This document shows positions 26,209 to 34,152 of a DNA stretch of 64,000 bases, one piece after another (the first letter of the stretch is position 1; each line of letters begins with the position of its first letter). The notes below the pieces were generated by a model. The model worked only from the letters and a program-made list of their open reading frames with translations, did no database searches and had not been told where the DNA came from. This DNA comes from UBA3478 sp038134285 (GTDB taxonomy: Bacteria; Bacteroidota; Bacteroidia; Flavobacteriales; Flavobacteriaceae). The stretch lies in NCBI GenBank assembly GCA_038134285.1, contig JAYPUW010000005.1, forward strand, positions 127,655-191,654, in the 5' to 3' direction. Both the position numbers and the translations under genes were made by a program.

Positions 26209-27297
26209 ATGAAGACTGCAGAAATTCTAGACAAAAAAGCACTAACCTTTTTAGAAAAATACCTCAATAACGCCTCTCCGACAGGCTATGAGGCACAGGG
26301 ACAAAAAATTTGGATGGACTACCTAAAACCCTATGTAGATGAATTCATCACTGACACTTACGGAACGGCAGTCGGGGTGATCAATCCTAAAGCCAAATAC
26401 AAGGTAGTGATTGAGGCGCACTCGGATGAGATCTCATGGTATGTCAACTATATAACCGAAAACGGCCTTATTTACGTCATTCGAAACGGGGGCAGCGATC
26501 ACCTGATTGCTCCTTCTAAGTGGGTAAATATTCACACAAAAAACGGAAAGGTAGAAGGTGTATTCGGATGGCCAGCTATTCACACTAGAAAGCCCGGAAA
26601 AGAAGAGACTCCCAAACTTGAAAATATTTTTATCGACATCGGAGCAAAGGACAAAGAGGAGGTTGAAAAAATGGGAGTGCATGTAGGATGTGTTATAACC
26701 TATCCAGACCAATTTAAAGTCCTTAATAAGAACCACTTTGTTTGCCGTGCTTTAGACAATAGAGCAGGAGGATTCATGATCGCTCAAGTCGGAAGACTCT
26801 TAAAAGAAAATAAAGTGAAACTACCCTTCGGATTGTACATCACCAACTCCGTCCAAGAAGAAATAGGTTTGAGAGGAGCTGAAATGATTACGGCAAGATT
26901 AAAGCCTCATGCCGCAATTGTCACAGACGTCACCCATGATACCACTACACCAATGATTAGCAAAATCGAGCAAGGTGAAATTAAAATGGGTGCAGGGCCG
27001 GTGATTTCGTACGCCCCTGCCATTCAGCACAAATTGAGAGATTTAATCATTGACTCGGCTGAACAGTATAAAATTCCATTTCAACGTAATGCCTCATCGC
27101 GTTATACCGGTACAGATACAGATGCCTTTGCGTATAGCAATGGAGGAGTAGCTTCTGCACTCATATCGCTTCCTTTGCGTTATATGCATACTACAGTTGA
27201 AACGGTACACAAAGAAGATGTGGCTAACGTGATACGATTGATCTACCAATCGCTCTTAAACATGAAAGACGGGGATCAATTCTCGTATTTCGAATAA
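26209..27297 (+). CDS. M42-family zinc metallopeptidase
   Basis: Cytoplasmic aminopeptidase of the glutamyl aminopeptidase/tetrahedral aminopeptidase family. The 362-residue sequence carries the di-zinc set: His71 and Asp73 (IEAHSDEI), Asp in CRALDNRAGG (about 182), the Glu pair in VQEEIGLRGA (about 214-217), Asp in VTDVTHDT and His in YMHTTVETVH. It most likely trims peptides released by larger proteases. It ends five bases before the convergent hisS. Confidence 0.93.
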   Translation: MKTAEILDKKALTFLEKYLNNASPTGYEAQGQKIWMDYLKPYVDEFITDTYGTAVGVINPKAKYKVVIEAHSDEISWYVNYITENGLIYVIRNGGSDHLIAPSKWVNIHTKNGKVEGVFGWPAIHTRKPGKEETPKLENIFIDIGAKDKEEVEKMGVHVGCVITYPDQFKVLNKNHFVCRALDNRAGGFMIAQVGRLLKENKVKLPFGLYITNSVQEEIGLRGAEMITARLKPHAAIVTDVTHDTTTPMISKIEQGEIKMGAGPVISYAPAIQHKLRDLIIDSAEQYKIPFQRNASSRYTGTDTDAFAYSNGGVASALISLPLRYMHTTVETVHKEDVANVIRLIYQSLLNMKDGDQFSYFE

Positions 27298-27301
27298 TTC
27301 T

Positions 27302-28684
27302 TTATTCGCGAATTAAAGGAAGAATCGTTTGAAGACTTTCGAGCTGAAATTCTTGCTGCTCGGAGGTCTTCATGTTTTTTAATACCCAGGTAGCTGCCTC
27401 GGTATTCCAAAAAGCAACATTCAAAGCCTTGCGCTTTTCAGCATACTTATACTGTTTGGCAGGCTTTGCAGCCTCAGGGTACAATTCAGAGGATATTCCT
27501 TCAGAACGTAAGCTAGTCACCAAGTTTATTGCCCTCAAAGGATTGGTATCCGTATGGTGAAGAACTAAAACTTCAATTTGATCTCCAATAGTCGAAGGAA
27601 ACAGGCCAAGCTCCTCCATTACGAGGTAAATTCGATCTAAACCAAACGAAATCCCTACCCCACTCAAATATTTTCCGCCAAATGAAGAAGTCAGATCATC
27701 GTAACGCCCACCGCCTCCTATGGCTCCTAATTGAACGCTATCGGGAGCACTTACCTCAAACAGCGTACCTGTGTAATAATGTAGACCCCGTGCTAAAGTA
27801 AGATCAAAGGATAGTGAAAGAGAATCAAGAGAAAGTTGGGAAGCTTGGTCTAAAACAAATTGCATCTCTTCTATGCCTTTAGTTCCAACTTCAGAAGAGT
27901 TAAAGAGCTTTATCAAGCGTTCTAATCGCGATTCTACAGATACACTGTGATCTAAAAACGACACCAAAGTCTCCCAAATAGACGGATCAAATCCTTGTGA
28001 CTTCAATTCTGCAGCTACGCTCTCTGAACCTATCTTATCGAGCTTATCCAAAGTAAGGATAAAGCTTGAAAGACGATCCTCTATGTCTAAGGCTTCAGCG
28101 ATACCACTAAGCAGTTTTCTATTATTGAGTTTAACTGTTACTTTATGTTGGCCCTTTAAACCTAAGTCTGAAAAAATGGCGTTGTAAAGTTGTAACAATT
28201 CAATCTCCTGCCAGAGTGAATCTGTGCCAACAACATCTGCATCGCATTGAGTAAACTCCCTGAACCTCCCCTTTTGAGGACGATCTGCGCGCCAAACCGG
28301 CTGAATCTGATAACGCTTAAAAGGAAAAGCCAACTCATTCTGATGTTGCACCACAAAGCGTGCGAATGGAACCGTAAGATCATAACGTAAAGCCTTATCA
28401 CTTATAGAAGAAGTTAAGGCTTGGCTGTCTTGAGACTTTAGTGCAGAAATGTCGGCCTTGGCAAGATAATCTCCTGATTTCAGAATTTTAAAAACCAATC
28501 GGTCTCCCTCATCCCCGTATTTTCCCATCAAGGTGTCGTAGTTCTCAAAACTAGGGGTCTCAATTCTTGAAAAACCAAAGTATTTGAAATGCTTTTCTAT
28601 AATGGAAATTATGAATTGACGTTTGCTCAATTCATCCCCATAAAAGTCTCGTGTTCCTTTTGCTAAGCTTGCCTGTGTCGCCAT
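27302..28684 (-). CDS. hisS: Histidine-tRNA ligase
   Basis: Class II aminoacyl-tRNA synthetase charging tRNA-His. The 460-residue protein shows GTRDFYGDELSKR at the start, motif 2 RFREFTQCDADVVG, the histidine motifs LARGLHYYTG and AIGGGGRYDDL, motif 3 GVGISFGLDRI, and a C-terminal anticodon-binding domain from about 370. It lies 14 bases downstream of a DUF6495 gene on the same strand and probably shares its transcript. Confidence 0.97.
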   Translation of the reverse strand: MATQASLAKGTRDFYGDELSKRQFIISIIEKHFKYFGFSRIETPSFENYDTLMGKYGDEGDRLVFKILKSGDYLAKADISALKSQDSQALTSSISDKALRYDLTVPFARFVVQHQNELAFPFKRYQIQPVWRADRPQKGRFREFTQCDADVVGTDSLWQEIELLQLYNAIFSDLGLKGQHKVTVKLNNRKLLSGIAEALDIEDRLSSFILTLDKLDKIGSESVAAELKSQGFDPSIWETLVSFLDHSVSVESRLERLIKLFNSSEVGTKGIEEMQFVLDQASQLSLDSLSLSFDLTLARGLHYYTGTLFEVSAPDSVQLGAIGGGGRYDDLTSSFGGKYLSGVGISFGLDRIYLVMEELGLFPSTIGDQIEVLVLHHTDTNPLRAINLVTSLRSEGISSELYPEAAKPAKQYKYAEKRKALNVAFWNTEAATWVLKNMKTSEQQEFQLESLQTILPLIRE

Positions 28685-28698
28685 AGTAGTTCCTTAAA

Positions 28699-29181
28699 TT
28701 ATTCCTCAGTGCTATCTAAGAGATCTTCAAACCAATCGTAAAGTGTACCCTTTGTGATTACTCCGCCTTTTTCAATAAGCTCAAATTTATCAGAGTTTTT
28801 GTTACCAGCATAGGCTTTAGAGGCTCTTTTATAGGTAACATGATCTGAATTGTAATGTTGTTTGAACCAATTAAATCCGTCTTTCTCTCTTAAATCTATG
28901 ACTGAATTTGTCACCTCTACTGCAATTAATTTAATCTCTTGATCCATACATTTAAACAAATACAGGTGATTGGCTGAAATATTTTCTATGTAAGCAGCAC
29001 GCTCTAATACGGCGTCCCATACCAAATCACTAAACTGATCGAGCAATTTATCTACCTGGTCAGGCTCTTGGTCCTTTTTGGTTTGCCAGGCAGTGCGATC
29101 TATATCCTGGGTAGCTAAGAAGGTTGAGAACTCTTTGTGCATGTCCTCAAATTGTTCCTTTGTTAATCTTCTGAACTTCAT
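28699..29181 (-). CDS. DUF6495 family protein
   Basis: A 160-residue acidic cytoplasmic protein of unknown function, which I recognise as the Bacteroidota DUF6495 family (FRRLTKEQFEDMHKEFSTFLATQ at the start, ERAAYIENISANHLYLFKC in the middle, VITKGTLYDWFEDLL at the end). No signal peptide, membrane segment or catalytic motif is visible. It lies between the rplI terminator and hisS, and no clear promoter is seen in front of it, so it may rely on read-through of that terminator. A role tied to HisRS would be speculation. Confidence 0.8.
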   Translation of the reverse strand: MKFRRLTKEQFEDMHKEFSTFLATQDIDRTAWQTKKDQEPDQVDKLLDQFSDLVWDAVLERAAYIENISANHLYLFKCMDQEIKLIAVEVTNSVIDLREKDGFNWFKQHYNSDHVTYKRASKAYAGNKNSDKFELIEKGGVITKGTLYDWFEDLLDSTEE

Positions 29182-29191
29182 CTTTAAACGA

Positions 29192-29219
29192 AAAAAGGGG
29201 CCCTAATGAGGCCCCTTTA
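29192..29219 (-). terminator. Rho-independent terminator after rplI
   Basis: A perfect 9-base stem (AAAGGGGCC at 29195-29203 with GGCCCCTTT at 29211-29219) and 7-base loop. On the minus strand the stem leads into six Ts. It lies 20 bases after the rplI stop and ends the rpsF-rpsR-rplI operon. Confidence 0.88.
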
Positions 29220-29238
29220 AATTTGTAATAAGTGCAAA

Positions 29239-29691
29239 TTAGTTTGCCTCAGGAACAACTTCAAACGCAAGATCTGCAATCACCTCGCGGTGCAGTCTCA
29301 CTTTTGCTGTGTAAGAACCTAGACGCTTCACCGAGCCTCCTTGTACAAGTATAAACTTCTTATCAATAGACTCATTTTGCTTCTCTAATTCAGCAGCAAT
29401 GTCAATATTTGAAATAGATCCGAACAATTTGTCTCCTGCCCCTACTTTGGCCTGAAGCTTCAATTGAATCGCAGAAATGCGATCAGCGGTTGTTTGAGCT
29501 TCTTTTACCAATTGAGCTTCTTTGTGAGCGCGTTGTTTTAAGTTTTCGGCATGTACTTTTTTTGCAGAAGGAGTCGCTAAAACAGCTAACCCTTGAGGAA
29601 TCAAAAAGTTACGACCGTAACCGTTTTTTACTGAGATAATATCGTCTTTAAACCCTAGGTTTTGAACGTCTTCTTTTAAAATAATTTCCAT
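29239..29691 (-). CDS. rplI: 50S ribosomal protein L9
   Basis: Large-subunit protein bound at the base of the L1 stalk, 150 residues. The N-terminal signature GFKDDIISVKNGYGRNFLIPQGLA is complete, followed by the long connecting helix (about 40-75) and the C-terminal domain. It is the last gene of rpsF-rpsR-rplI, 14 bases after rpsR, and is followed by a strong terminator. Confidence 0.97.
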   Translation of the reverse strand: MEIILKEDVQNLGFKDDIISVKNGYGRNFLIPQGLAVLATPSAKKVHAENLKQRAHKEAQLVKEAQTTADRISAIQLKLQAKVGAGDKLFGSISNIDIAAELEKQNESIDKKFILVQGGSVKRLGSYTAKVRLHREVIADLAFEVVPEAN

Positions 29692-29705
29692 AGTTCCTCG
29701 CGTAA

Positions 29706-30002
29706 TTATTTTAACATATCTCCTACATATGGCATAAGTGCCAAATGTCTTGCTCTCTTGATCGCTTGAGAAACCTTACGCTGATACTTAAGCGATGTTC
29801 CTGTAAGTCTTCTTGGAAGAATCTTTCCTTGCTCGTTTACGAGCTTAAAAAGAAAATCTGGGTCTTTGTAATCGATATACTTGATACCAGATTTCTTGAA
29901 GCGACAGTACTTTTTGTCCTTCTGGGTGTCAATGTTTAAAGGAGTCAAATAACGAATTTCTCCGTCTTTTTTTCCTTTTGCTTGTTGTTCAATTGATGAC
30001 AT
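29706..30002 (-). CDS. rpsR: 30S ribosomal protein S18
   Basis: Small-subunit protein that pairs with S6 on the platform. The 98-residue sequence has CRFKKSGIKYIDYKDPDFL and the core ILPRRLTGTSLKYQRKVSQAIKRARHLALMPY. The N-terminal extension (about 20 residues) is usual for Bacteroidota. It starts two bases after the rpsF stop. Confidence 0.97.
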   Translation of the reverse strand: MSSIEQQAKGKKDGEIRYLTPLNIDTQKDKKYCRFKKSGIKYIDYKDPDFLFKLVNEQGKILPRRLTGTSLKYQRKVSQAIKRARHLALMPYVGDMLK

Positions 30003-30004
30003 AA

Positions 30005-30340
30005 TTAAGCCGTTTTAAGTTTTTGTCTTCTTTTCTCAGCCCAAGCTACTGCGTGCTTGTCGAGTTTCACAGTCAAATAACGCATTACACGCTCGTCTCT
30101 TCTAAATTCTAATTCGAATTCAGTAATAACTTCAGCGGGTGCGGTGAACTCAAACAAGTGGTAAAAACCACTCTTTTTATTCTGAATCGGATAGGCTAAT
30201 TTTTTAAGCCCCCAGTTCTCTTTCGCAACCATTGACGCGCCACGGCTTGTCAAGAAATCTTGAAATTTATTCGCTGTTTCCTCCACCTGAGTATCAGATA
30301 GAACGGGATTCAAAATGAAAACAGTTTCGTATTGGTTCAT
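30005..30340 (-). CDS. rpsF: 30S ribosomal protein S6
   Basis: Small-subunit protein, 111 residues, with the S6 pattern YETVFILNPVLSD at the start, WGLKKLAYPIQNKKSGFYHLFEF in the middle and the basic tail after VMRYLTVKLDKHA. It leads the rpsF-rpsR-rplI operon and has the second-best promoter in the window. Confidence 0.97.
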   Translation of the reverse strand: MNQYETVFILNPVLSDTQVEETANKFQDFLTSRGASMVAKENWGLKKLAYPIQNKKSGFYHLFEFTAPAEVITEFELEFRRDERVMRYLTVKLDKHAVAWAEKRRQKLKTA

Positions 30341-30361
30341 AATAGTGTTTTAAAAGGAGTG

Positions 30362-30392
30362 CAAAAATAGGTAAAGCTTTTCTCCTTTACAA
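30362..30392 (-). promoter_or_regulatory. rpsF operon promoter with inverted repeat in the spacer
   Basis: On the minus strand TTG, a 20-base spacer and TATTTTTG make a full Bacteroidota promoter, with the -7 box ending 21 bases before the rpsF ATG. The spacer contains the inverted repeat GTAAAG-N8-CTTTAC (plus-strand bases 30371-30390), which fills almost the whole gap between the two boxes and could be an operator. Confidence 0.72.
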
Positions 30393-30408
30393 GTCAAACA
30401 GAGAGATT

Positions 30409-32691
30409 CTAAATATGATCGACGTGATAGCCCAGACGAACAGACTGAAAACCACCAATCCCTTCAAAAGAGCGCTGAATACGTACGATTGCTTCTTTCA
30501 GTTTATGGGGTGAAATTGACTTCGAATACTTAACTACGATCTGTTGATAGTGTAGACCTCTGATTTTGGAAACAATGGGGCTATCATTTCCTAAAACCTG
30601 AATTCCATTGAATTGGTGTAACGCCTTAGCAAACCAAGATGCTGCTTCCCAAACCGTCGATTCGCTCTTCGCCTTAAACTGTATCCGGATCATCCTCGAA
30701 TAAGGCGGATAAAAGAATATTTTTCGCTCTTTGAGTTCATCCGCATAAAAAGCAACGTCATCATAACGAAGCAACTGCTGTAGAACGCGGTGCTCTGGAT
30801 TGAAAGTTTGCAACAGCATCAAGGCGGGAGTAGAAGAGCGCCTTCCGCCCCTTCCAGCCACTTGAAGAATCAATTGAAAGGACTGTTCCTGTGAGCGGTA
30901 ATCAGCTCTATACAACATCTGATCTGCTTGCACCACTACCACTAAACCAATATTTGAGAAATCAATACCCTTACTAATCATCTGTGTACCCACGAGCATA
31001 TCGTATTCCTGTGCCTCAAAAGCGCTTAAGGCCTTTCGACGCCTTGTCCAAGAAGCGCTAGAATCACTATCAACGCGAAGAACTGAGTGGTTAGGATACT
31101 GTTCTTTAAGAAAGTGTTCGATCTGCTCTGTGCCCAATCCTTGAGCCACACTATCGTATTGGCCACAATCACCACATTCCAACGTGAAACACTCTTCATA
31201 GCCACAATAATGACACCGTAGCAACGACTCCCTTTTGTGATAGGTCAACCCTACATCGCAGTGTTTGCAGAGTTTCACTGCGCCGCAGCTATGACAAGAT
31301 ACCAGAGTGGCATATCCTCTTCGGTTTTGAAAAAACAAGATTTGCTTGCGATCCTCAAGGGTGCTCTCAATTGCAGATAGCAATGTTTGAGAGAAAAACC
31401 CATGCATTCGCTTTCGTTTGTATTCTTCTCTTAGATCAATGAGTTTGAGTTGAGTGGGTACAGCTTCTGCGTATCTTGAATTGAGATCTACTTTCAAGTA
31501 CTTCTTCTCTCCATTTTTATATTGAGCATTAAAAATGCTTTCAATACTTGGTGTAGCCGATCCTAACACTACCGAGGCTTTATTAAGATGACCGAGGTAC
31601 ACTGCCACATCACGAGCATGGTAACGCGGAGCCGGATCTGCCTGCTTATAAGAATAATCGTGTTCCTCGTCAACAACAACCATTCCCAATGCTTGAAAGG
31701 GCAAAAATAATGCGGAACGCGAGCCCACCACGATTTGAACACTTGAATCTTGATTAAGAATTTTTTCCCAGGCTTCAACGCGCTGCGCTGAACTCATCGA
31801 AGAGTTATAGGCGAGTACTTTTTCAGGAAAACGACGGTTGATCCGCATCGTTAACTCTGTTGTTAATGCAATCTCTGGAAGTAAAAACAATACTTGTTGA
31901 GAGCGACCTATCACCTCTTCAATAAGTTTCATGTATATCTCGGTCTTTCCAGAACCAGTAACTCCCTTGAGAAGAACTGGCTTATCAGCGTTAAATCCGG
32001 ATTTAATCTGAGCAAATGCCTCTACTTGTGCTGCTGAAAGTTTAAACTCTTGAAGTTCAGCGGTTATGGGTTCAAGAAAAGTGGTAGGTCGCTCAGTGAT
32101 GGCAATAATTTCCTTTTCACACAACGATTGGCGAACTGCGGTGTTCACCTTGGCATGCTTTCGAAGTCTTTTCCAAGAAATGGGTTCACCTTCAGGGCTC
32201 AACTGCATAAGGGTTTTGAGCAATGAAATCTGACGTACTGAATTATTTGCTTCTAAAAGGCTCAATGCTTTGGGTCTATCAATTAGCTGAACCAAATACT
32301 CATGAGCTGTTTTGGCTTCGTCTAACATGTGGTAAACCGGATCGTGATCCGACTCAAGGCTATCCCATTTACTTTCAATAAGTAAACCCGGAACCAAAGC
32401 CGTCCGCATTACCTCTCCTAAGCTACACATGTAGTGCTGTGCCATCCATTCCCAGAGTGCAAGTTGATGAGCTGTTACTATAGGATAGTCTTCGTATACC
32501 CCTTCAATGGTCTTTGTTTCATAAGTCGGCTCAGAAACACCAACGCGCCAGACAATACCTGTGTAGCGCTTTTGCTTCCCAAAAGGAACAATAACCCTTT
32601 GCCCAAGCTCCACTTGTATAGCGGCATCAACGCTGTAGGTAAAGGGTTTTGCTAGTTTAAGCGGAAGCAGGATCTCAACAAACATATTCAA
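30409..32691 (-). CDS. priA: Primosomal replication restart helicase PriA
   Basis: Superfamily 2 helicase that restarts stalled forks by loading the replisome. The 760-residue protein has the N-terminal 3' DNA-binding domain, Walker A GVTGSGKTEIYM, the DEEH box (VVVDEEHDYSYKQ), a zinc-binding insert with paired cysteines (SCHSCGAVKLCKHC and LRCHYCGYEECFTLECGDC), and motif GTQMISKGIDF. All eight zinc-site cysteines appear present. Its ATG overlaps the stop of the BrkB/YihY gene by four bases. Confidence 0.96.
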   Translation of the reverse strand: MNMFVEILLPLKLAKPFTYSVDAAIQVELGQRVIVPFGKQKRYTGIVWRVGVSEPTYETKTIEGVYEDYPIVTAHQLALWEWMAQHYMCSLGEVMRTALVPGLLIESKWDSLESDHDPVYHMLDEAKTAHEYLVQLIDRPKALSLLEANNSVRQISLLKTLMQLSPEGEPISWKRLRKHAKVNTAVRQSLCEKEIIAITERPTTFLEPITAELQEFKLSAAQVEAFAQIKSGFNADKPVLLKGVTGSGKTEIYMKLIEEVIGRSQQVLFLLPEIALTTELTMRINRRFPEKVLAYNSSMSSAQRVEAWEKILNQDSSVQIVVGSRSALFLPFQALGMVVVDEEHDYSYKQADPAPRYHARDVAVYLGHLNKASVVLGSATPSIESIFNAQYKNGEKKYLKVDLNSRYAEAVPTQLKLIDLREEYKRKRMHGFFSQTLLSAIESTLEDRKQILFFQNRRGYATLVSCHSCGAVKLCKHCDVGLTYHKRESLLRCHYCGYEECFTLECGDCGQYDSVAQGLGTEQIEHFLKEQYPNHSVLRVDSDSSASWTRRRKALSAFEAQEYDMLVGTQMISKGIDFSNIGLVVVVQADQMLYRADYRSQEQSFQLILQVAGRGGRRSSTPALMLLQTFNPEHRVLQQLLRYDDVAFYADELKERKIFFYPPYSRMIRIQFKAKSESTVWEAASWFAKALHQFNGIQVLGNDSPIVSKIRGLHYQQIVVKYSKSISPHKLKEAIVRIQRSFEGIGGFQSVRLGYHVDHI

Positions 32692-33620
32692 GCAGTTGCT
32701 GATGGATCTTCTCCTCTTTTAAATCGAGCAAGAAGTACATTGAGCTCGTATCCTAAGAGCAGTATGTTAGAGTTTAGCCAGAGGTAAAACATGAGAATCA
32801 ACAACCCTCCCAACGCTCCATACAATTCGTTATAGCTTGCAAATTCATCGACGTATATTCCAAAGAAATAGGAGGTAATTATAATGAGCACTGTAGTCAT
32901 GAGTGGGCCCCATGAAAAGAAAGAGGTACGCGCCTTTCTTGCGGTTCCAAAAAAATAAAGAGATGCTGTAGCCAAAAAAATAACAAATACTACTAGAAAC
33001 CGCTGCAATAATCTCGCAGAAAAGAAATCCGAAGACACAATGAGTTGATTAAGGTACCACTCAGAGTATACCAACCCAAGAGCTCCAAGACTTACCCCTA
33101 AAGCCAGGGATACCCCTACCGCAAACGAATAGAGATACTGCTTGAAATAATTACGCGTAAAGGCCACGTGATGAGAGTGAGCGAATTCACTAAATATGCT
33201 ATTCACACCGTTAGCAACCAAAAAAATGGAGAGCACAAAAGTCGAAGAAAGCAAAGTACCCGTGTTCTTTTCTTTTAGCTCGGTGAAGATCTGTGAAAAA
33301 TAATCTGCGGTAGCCTCAGGCAAGAAGGCTTCTAAAAATCGAAAAAGAGTTAAGTCATATGAAGCATTCGCCTGAACGAGCTCAAATAAATGCGGCATTA
33401 AGGTCAGCAAGAAAATCAAAAGAGGAAACAGTGCAGTAAATAAACTAAAGGCAATGGCACTCGCCCTAGAACTTAGTGCTCCTTTAATGAGTCCAGACCA
33501 GTACAGAGAAATCAAATCAAAGAGCGTAAATCCCTTATAACCAGGCAAACTGATACGTTTCAACCACAAGGAAGCAAAACGATAGAATCGGTCAATTAAT
33601 TTAAATAGTTGCTTTTTCAT
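32688..33620 (-). CDS. YihY/BrkB family inner-membrane protein
   Basis: A 310-residue polytopic membrane protein with about six hydrophobic segments. The family is recognised by the amphipathic N-terminal helix followed by SSRASAIAFSLFTALFPLLIF, the segment NGVNSIFSEFAH, and the terminal pattern LYGALGGLLILMFYLWLNSNILLLGYELN. Once called ribonuclease BN or BrkB, the family has no settled function. It overlaps priA by four bases and is divergent from rlmH over 54 bases. Confidence 0.9.
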   Translation of the reverse strand: MKKQLFKLIDRFYRFASLWLKRISLPGYKGFTLFDLISLYWSGLIKGALSSRASAIAFSLFTALFPLLIFLLTLMPHLFELVQANASYDLTLFRFLEAFLPEATADYFSQIFTELKEKNTGTLLSSTFVLSIFLVANGVNSIFSEFAHSHHVAFTRNYFKQYLYSFAVGVSLALGVSLGALGLVYSEWYLNQLIVSSDFFSARLLQRFLVVFVIFLATASLYFFGTARKARTSFFSWGPLMTTVLIIITSYFFGIYVDEFASYNELYGALGGLLILMFYLWLNSNILLLGYELNVLLARFKRGEDPSATA

Positions 33621-33674
33621 AATTTTTCAAGCTTAACCGATGGCCTTACCTTTAACAAAACGAAATTAATAAAA

Positions 33675-34148
33675 ATGAAGGTGACCCTTGTAGCCGTCGG
33701 AAAGACCGACTCTGGAGCCATAAGTGCTTTGGGCGATGAGTATCAGAAACGTCTAAGCCGCTATTGCAGTTTTACGCTACTCATTGCAAAAACACTTACA
33801 AAATCCAAAAACCTATCTGAAAAGGAAATTCTTGACTACGAGGCAAAAGAAATTTTAAAACTTCTTAATCCGAAAGCTTTTGTAATCGCTTTAGACGACA
33901 AGGGACAGGTAAAATCCTCCATTGAATTTGCCCAATTCATAGCGCAAAAGCGAGACTCAGGAGTTTTTGAATGGTGCTTTTTGATAGGGGGAGCCTATGG
34001 ATTTTCATCAAGTCTAGAGCCTCTCATAAAGACCAAACTTTCGCTTTCAAAAATGACGTTTACCCATCAAATGGTTCGTCCTATATTTTTAGAACAGCTG
34101 TATAGGGCGTTCACCATTATAAACCACGAACCCTACCACCACGAATAA
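33675..34148 (+). CDS. rlmH: 23S rRNA (pseudouridine1915-N3)-methyltransferase
   Basis: SPOUT methyltransferase acting on pseudouridine 1915 in helix 69 of 70S ribosomes. The 157-residue length is exactly typical; the SAM knot is seen in EWCFLIGGAYGFSSSL, and the C-terminus LSKMTFTHQMVRPIFLEQLYRAFTIINHEPYHH is diagnostic. The ATG at 33675 is chosen over the upstream frame starting at 33609, which would enter the divergent gene. It ends four bases before the convergent serine-pathway fusion gene. Confidence 0.96.
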   Translation: MKVTLVAVGKTDSGAISALGDEYQKRLSRYCSFTLLIAKTLTKSKNLSEKEILDYEAKEILKLLNPKAFVIALDDKGQVKSSIEFAQFIAQKRDSGVFEWCFLIGGAYGFSSSLEPLIKTKLSLSKMTFTHQMVRPIFLEQLYRAFTIINHEPYHHE

Positions 34149-34152
34149 TAAT

